This document shows, piece after piece, positions 40,536 to 44,141 of a DNA stretch of 44,141 bases (position 1 is its first letter; each line of letters starts with the position of its first letter). Source of the DNA: Chloroflexota bacterium. GTDB taxonomy: Bacteria > Chloroflexota > Anaerolineae > Anaerolineales > Villigracilaceae. The notes beneath the pieces were generated by a model. That model ran no database searches, was not told where the DNA came from, and worked only from the letters and a program-made list of their open reading frames with translations. The translations under genes and the position numbers were made by a program. Where the stretch lies: positions 1-44,141 of the forward strand of contig JACAET010000009.1 in assembly GCA_013388685.1 (NCBI GenBank), read 5' to 3'.

Positions 40536-41118
40536 GCGCCTCCACAACCTGCCATTGACGGATGCCCAGCCAAACTCCCAGCCCTAACAGTACAAGTCCC
40601 AGCGCCAGGCCGCTTACATTTCCCAAAAACTCGCTGACCACCTCCCACTGCATGCCAAACAGATACCCCAATCCCCCGTAGCCGAAGATCCAGATTGCCT
40701 CGCCCGCCAAATCGTAGAAAAAGAAGCGGCGGATTCCAAATCCGCTTGTGCCGGCAATCAGGTTGACCGGTACGGCGACGCCGGTAATCAGGAAGCGCGT
40801 CCAGAAAACCGCCATCCCGCCCCAGCGGGCAAACGTGGATTCGGCTTTTGTCCAATTCTGCGAACTTTGAAACCGCCGCAGGACCGGTTCGCGCGCAAAG
40901 TGTCCCATACCGTAACTCAAGTTGTCGCCCAGCACGACGAACGCCAGTGCCATCAGCCCGGTGGTGTGCCAGGCGAGCAGTCCCTGCCGCGCAAATGCGC
41001 CTGCCGCCACGATGAGCAGCGTGCCGGGCAAGGGAGCGCCCAGCGCGCCGATGAACACAAGCATCCCCAGAACGGGCGCGCCGTAGTTGATGATTTGGGT
41101 GAGCAAAAAATCAGACAT
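40510..41118 (-). CDS. DedA-family (SNARE-associated) membrane protein
   Basis: A 202-residue membrane protein of the DedA family, with GALGAPLPGTLLIVAAGAFARQG near the N-terminus, the arginine-containing run FWTRFLITGVAVPVNLIAG in the middle, and GEAIWIFGYGGLGYLFG later. Members of this family scramble or flip lipids such as undecaprenyl phosphate; the role of this one is not known. It is the last gene of the obgE-orf-dedA operon, 12 bp after the preceding gene. Confidence 0.88.
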   Translation of the reverse strand: MSDFLLTQIINYGAPVLGMLVFIGALGAPLPGTLLIVAAGAFARQGLLAWHTTGLMALAFVVLGDNLSYGMGHFAREPVLRRFQSSQNWTKAESTFARWGGMAVFWTRFLITGVAVPVNLIAGTSGFGIRRFFFYDLAGEAIWIFGYGGLGYLFGMQWEVVSEFLGNVSGLALGLVLLGLGVWLGIRQWQVVEARKANVPEG

Positions 41119-41130
41119 GCAAGTGGTCGT

Positions 41131-41565
41131 TTATGGCGCAGGGATGTTGGTCGGATGTGGTGGCGGTGTGGGGGCGGGGAACGTCTGCGCCTGAAACTCC
41201 AAAATGGCGGCTTTGACCGTTGTGACGACCAACCCCTCTGCCTGCGGGAAGTACTCGTCGTTCAACTGCTTGAGGCTCTTTTCGCCGATGGATTTCGAAG
41301 GGGGAAGCCCCAGCGCCTCGAAGAGGACTTTGGGAGGCACCTGATACATTTGGGCAACGTATGGAATGGTCATCCATTCGCGGATCAGTTCCACATCGGT
41401 TTCGGCAGGCTGATGGTTTTTGGCTTCCAAAGGGGAGAAGGGAGGCGCCCCGTGTCTGCGAAATTCACGGAAGGCAAACGCGGCGCGTATGCCGAAGAAC
41501 ACCGCCAGCAGGACGCCCGCCGTAATCAGTCCGAAAACCACCATACGCTGTGTTTTTAGAGACAT
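41131..41565 (-). CDS. Small membrane-anchored protein of unknown function
   Basis: The 144-residue protein starts with one membrane helix (about 9-30, VVFGLITAGVLLAVFFGIRAA), then a soluble domain with IREWMTIPYVAQMYQVPPKVLFEALGLPP and LKQLNDEYFP, and a Pro-rich tail. The soluble part resembles a small helical domain that I recall at the end of some membrane redox proteins, where WMT and LGLP recur. ATG 41565 is preferred because CAGGAGTG lies before it, 2 nt after the obgE stop. The function is unknown. Confidence 0.7.
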   Translation of the reverse strand: MSLKTQRMVVFGLITAGVLLAVFFGIRAAFAFREFRRHGAPPFSPLEAKNHQPAETDVELIREWMTIPYVAQMYQVPPKVLFEALGLPPSKSIGEKSLKQLNDEYFPQAEGLVVTTVKAAILEFQAQTFPAPTPPPHPTNIPAP

Positions 41566-41567
41566 GC

Positions 41568-42833
41568 TCACTCCTGCCATTCCAGTTCGAACTCGTCAAT
41601 GAACACCGTGTCGCCGTCCTGCACGCCTGCTTTGCGCAGGGCATCCTTGATGCCGAGCGTTTCCAGCACCTTCTGAAACCTCCGCAACGACCCGTCGTGC
41701 TCCCAATAGGTCATCTTGGCGGCGCGTTCGATGGCAATACCTGTAATCCGCCACTCGTTCTCTCCCTCGCGGACGATTTCGAACGCGCGCGGGTCTTCCT
41801 TCGGCTTATAGACCGGCATGGGCATTTCCACTACCTCGGGCTTTGGCGTGTTTTGCAGCAGCTGATACGCCTTGAGGAGCAACTCGCGCGTATTCGTGCG
41901 CGTCAAAGCCGAGATGGTCATCAACTCCACCTGTTTCTTTTTGAACTGTTTTTGCAGGGCGGGGAGTTTTTCCTGCACTTCGGGCTGGTCGATCTTGTTG
42001 AGCGCCACCACATGCGGTTTTTTCGCCAGATTCGGATCGAACAGCGACAACTCGGTGTTGATCTGGCTGTAATCCGCGAGCGGGTCTTCCGAAAGCCCGT
42101 CCAGCAGGTGAATCAGCACCCGCGTCCGCTGGAGGTGACGCAAAAAATCGTGACCCAGCCCCGCTCCATGCGACGCGCCCTCGATCAACCCCGGAATATC
42201 CGCCAGCACAACCGTCGCGTTGACGTCAATCTCCGCCACCCCCAAATTCGGCTCCAGCGTGGTGAACGGATACGGCGCAATCTTCGGCCTGGCATTCGTA
42301 AGAACCGAAAGCAGCGTGGACTTGCCTGCGTTCGGGACGCCGATCAACCCAATATCGGCGATTAGTTTGAGTTCCAGTCTGAGGCGTTTCTCTTCGTAAG
42401 GCTCGCCCTTTTCGGCGGTGCGCGGCGCCTGATTGCGCGAGGTCGCAAAGTGCTGGTTGCCGCGTCCGCCGCGCCCGCCTTTGCACACCACCAGCCGCTG
42501 ACCCTCCTCCGTCAGGTCGCCGATGAGTTCGCCCGTGTCCGCGTCGAAGATGACCGTGCCGGGCGGCACCGGAATCGTGAGGTCCTTGCCGTTGCGTCCC
42601 GTCATCTGCGAGGGTCCGCCGCGCGCGCCGTCCTCCGCCTTGAACTTTTGCTTCGGACGGAACGACCCCAGCGTGTTGAGCGTGGTCTTGATCTCGAAGA
42701 TGACGTCTCCGCCCTTGCCGCCATCGCCGCCGTCGGGACCGCCGCGCGGCACATATTTCTCGCGGCGAAAATGCACCATGCCATCGCCACCTTTGCCTGA
42801 ACGCACGTAAATTTCGACCTGATCTGTGAACAT
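41568..42833 (-). CDS. obgE: GTPase ObgE/CgtA
   Basis: Obg is an essential GTPase of ribosome assembly and stress control. The 421-residue protein has the glycine-rich Obg fold (1-160, with KGGDGMVHFRREKYVP and GGPDGGDGGKGGD), the G domain with GVPNAGKST (166-174), DIPGLIEGASHGAGLGH and NKID, and a C-terminal OCT domain (about 345-421). TATAAT lies 7 nt before its ATG with no Shine-Dalgarno sequence, so its mRNA is probably leaderless. Confidence 0.96.
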   Translation of the reverse strand: MFTDQVEIYVRSGKGGDGMVHFRREKYVPRGGPDGGDGGKGGDVIFEIKTTLNTLGSFRPKQKFKAEDGARGGPSQMTGRNGKDLTIPVPPGTVIFDADTGELIGDLTEEGQRLVVCKGGRGGRGNQHFATSRNQAPRTAEKGEPYEEKRLRLELKLIADIGLIGVPNAGKSTLLSVLTNARPKIAPYPFTTLEPNLGVAEIDVNATVVLADIPGLIEGASHGAGLGHDFLRHLQRTRVLIHLLDGLSEDPLADYSQINTELSLFDPNLAKKPHVVALNKIDQPEVQEKLPALQKQFKKKQVELMTISALTRTNTRELLLKAYQLLQNTPKPEVVEMPMPVYKPKEDPRAFEIVREGENEWRITGIAIERAAKMTYWEHDGSLRRFQKVLETLGIKDALRKAGVQDGDTVFIDEFELEWQE

Positions 42834-42840
42834 ACGGATG

Positions 42841-42846
42841 ATTATA
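42841..42846 (-). promoter_or_regulatory. -10 box placed for a leaderless transcript (obgE)
   Basis: On the minus strand a perfect TATAAT is followed by CATCCGT and the obgE ATG at 42833. No Shine-Dalgarno sequence is present. The -35 region is poor. The 7-nt gap matches that of the esterase gene. Confidence 0.6.
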
Positions 42847-42993
42847 TCGTTATAATGAAGTCCGTATTTGTGAATTTTGTGTTTTCTAAACGCAACTTTG
42901 ACGTTGGAAAACGCAAATAAGAGAACTTATTGCCCCCTTCTTGCTGTAGATATTCCGTCACTGGCAAGGCATCCTGAATGTATGGATAAAAGC

Positions 42994-43019
42994 GCCGGTC
43001 CGCCTCGCGGCAGACCGGC
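42994..43019 (-). terminator. Terminator of the cDPGS-like gene
   Basis: GCCGGTCTGCC on the minus strand (43019-43009) pairs at 10 of 11 positions with GGCGGACCGGC (43004-42994) around GCGA, followed by GCTTTTATCC. It lies about 58 bp after the stop of the gene at 43077. Confidence 0.75.
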
Positions 43020-43066
43020 TGCTTACTGCTTACTGCGATCACTGATTACTGATCGCTGATTACTTT
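43020..43066. repeat. Palindromic repeat with TTACTGATCGCTGA
   Basis: The stretch consists of GCTTACTG words and a CGATCA (43036-43041)/TGATCG (43050-43055) stem. TTACTGATCGCTGA (43046-43059) is identical to 15538-15551 before truA. It fills the gap between the gene at 43077 and its terminator. Confidence 0.7.
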
Positions 43067-43076
43067 TCCACCGTCT

Positions 43077-44141
43077 CTACTTCTTCCCAAACTTCTTCAT
43101 CAACAAATCTGCCAGCGTCGGCTGACCGATCTCCTGCAATTCATATCTCACACGCTGACTGGGTTTGTTGATTTTGATGATGCGCTTCAAGTCAATCGGC
43201 GTGCCGACGATGACCATGTCCACATCGGAGCGGTTGATGGTTTCTTCGAGGTCCTTCATCTGCTTTTCGCCGTATCCCATGGCGGGCAGGATGGGACCCG
43301 TCTTCGGGTACTTCTCGTATGTCGCCGCGATGGACTTGACCGCGAACGGACGCGGGTCCACGATTTCCTTCGCGCCGAAGCGACGCGCTGCCACAAAGCC
43401 CGCGCCGTATGCCATCTCGCCATGCGTCAGCGTTGGACCATCCTCGATGACCAGCACGCGTTTGCCGCGAATCGCCTCGGGGTCCTCGACGAAGAGCGGG
43501 GAGGCGGCTTCGATTTGAATCGCAGTCGGGTTCAACTTCCGCAGGGACTCGCGCAGGGCGATCACGCTGTCGGGGTTGGCGGTATCCACTTTGTTGATGA
43601 CGAACACATCTGCTGTGCGCGCGTTGACCTCGCCGGGGTGATACGTTGACTCGTGTCCGGGGCGGTGCGGGTCGGCCACAACAATTTGAAAGTCCGAAAC
43701 GTAGAACGGGAAGTCGTTGTTGCCGCCGTCCCACAGCACGATGTCCACTTCCTTCTCGGCGGCGCGCACGATTTTCTCGTAGTCCACGCCTGCGTAGACG
43801 ATCACGCCGTTGTCAATGTGCGGCTCGTATTCCTCGCGCTCTTCGATGGTGCATTCCTGCTCGTCGAGGTCGTCGTAATCGGCAAAGCGCTGGACTTCTT
43901 GTCGAATCAAATTTCCATACGGCATGGGATGACGGATCGCCGCGACTTTGTAGCCCATCTCTCGCAGGATGAGGGAAACCCGCCTCGTGGTCTGACTTTT
44001 GCCTGATCCCGTCCGAACCGCGCAGACCGACACGACGGGCTTGTTCGCCCTGACCTGCGTATATTTGCGTCCCATCAGGCGGAAGTCCGCGCCCGCCGCG
44101 TTGACGATGCTCGCCTTGTGCATCACGTATTCGTGCGGCAC
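43077..44141 (-). CDS. Cyclic 2,3-diphosphoglycerate synthase-like GTPase (partial)
   Basis: The visible 354 residues form the C-terminal part of a P-loop protein: SVCAVRTGSGKSQTTRRVSLILRE is the nucleotide-binding loop, followed by HPMPYGNLIRQEVQRF, DIVLWDGGNNDFPF, DPHRPGHE, INKVDTANPDS and IVGTPIDLKRIIKINKPSQRVRYEL. The set matches what I recall of the cyclic-2,3-diphosphoglycerate synthase family, best known from thermophilic archaea and also found in bacteria, where its job is unclear. The start lies outside the window. A terminator follows. Confidence 0.8.
   Translation of the reverse strand: MPHEYVMHKASIVNAAGADFRLMGRKYTQVRANKPVVSVCAVRTGSGKSQTTRRVSLILREMGYKVAAIRHPMPYGNLIRQEVQRFADYDDLDEQECTIEEREEYEPHIDNGVIVYAGVDYEKIVRAAEKEVDIVLWDGGNNDFPFYVSDFQIVVADPHRPGHESTYHPGEVNARTADVFVINKVDTANPDSVIALRESLRKLNPTAIQIEAASPLFVEDPEAIRGKRVLVIEDGPTLTHGEMAYGAGFVAARRFGAKEIVDPRPFAVKSIAATYEKYPKTGPILPAMGYGEKQMKDLEETINRSDVDMVIVGTPIDLKRIIKINKPSQRVRYELQEIGQPTLADLLMKKFGKK

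Noticed and set aside
42851..42856. A plus-strand TATAAT near 42851
   Set aside because: No gene starts downstream on the plus strand; it arises from the symmetry of the AT-rich obgE promoter region.

Overview
The window is one contiguous piece of a bacterial chromosome. The style of the proteins suggests a member of the Chloroflexota, probably Anaerolineae. This is an inference from remembered resemblance: the ribosomal proteins, an Adk with a zinc-type lid, a YabN/MazG-like protein, a cyclic-2,3-diphosphoglycerate-synthase-like GTPase and lipoproteins with a Chloroflexi-like repeat. No database search was possible. No rRNA, tRNA, CRISPR array, phage or IS transposase gene was seen.

Region 1 (1-18425, + strand) is a fused str/S10/spc/alpha ribosomal supercluster: the tail of tuf, rpsJ, rplC-rplD-rplW-rplB-rpsS-rplV-rpsC-rplP-rpmC-rpsQ, rplN-rplX-rplE-rpsZ-rpsH-rplF-rplR-rpsE-rpmD-rplO-secY-adk-map, rpmJ-rpsM-rpsK-rpsD-rpoA-rplQ, then truA-rplM-rpsI and mazG. 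infA is missing from its usual place between map and rpmJ. A good promoter (TGGACG-17-TATAAT) restarts transcription before rpmJ. The 196-bp rpsJ-rplC gap carries a perfect 12-bp stem-loop. S14, S4, L36 and L24 are all of the zinc-binding type.

Region 2 (18439-25631) holds two lipoprotein genes, facing away from each other, followed by a copper-homeostasis cassette: csoR, an HMA chaperone, a CopA P1B ATPase, a small lipoprotein, a TauE/SafE-like membrane protein with a C-terminal cupredoxin-like domain, and a second HMA chaperone. A promoter and a CsoR-type operator precede csoR. Short palindromic repeats have invaded this cassette, including two apparent in-frame insertions inside copA.

Region 3 (25697-35198) is mixed: a DUF2203-like gene broken by two nonsense codons, rarD, an orphan PAS histidine kinase, two tandem UbiA-family prenyltransferases, a lectin-fold-like protein (- strand), tag, a carboxylesterase, an MFS transporter and an MBL-fold hydrolase.

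Region 4 (35199-44141) holds recX-rny (- strand), a 572-bp gene-free region with a strong - strand promoter and terminator bracketing a structured segment of about 340 nt, maeB (+), the - strand operon obgE-orf-dedA, and the 3' part of a cyclic-2,3-diphosphoglycerate-synthase-like gene.

Two themes cut across the window. First, at least five genes have a TATAAT-like -10 box only 6-7 nt before ATG and no Shine-Dalgarno sequence, which is the signature of leaderless mRNAs. Second, several families of short inverted repeats sit between genes, at gene ends and inside genes.
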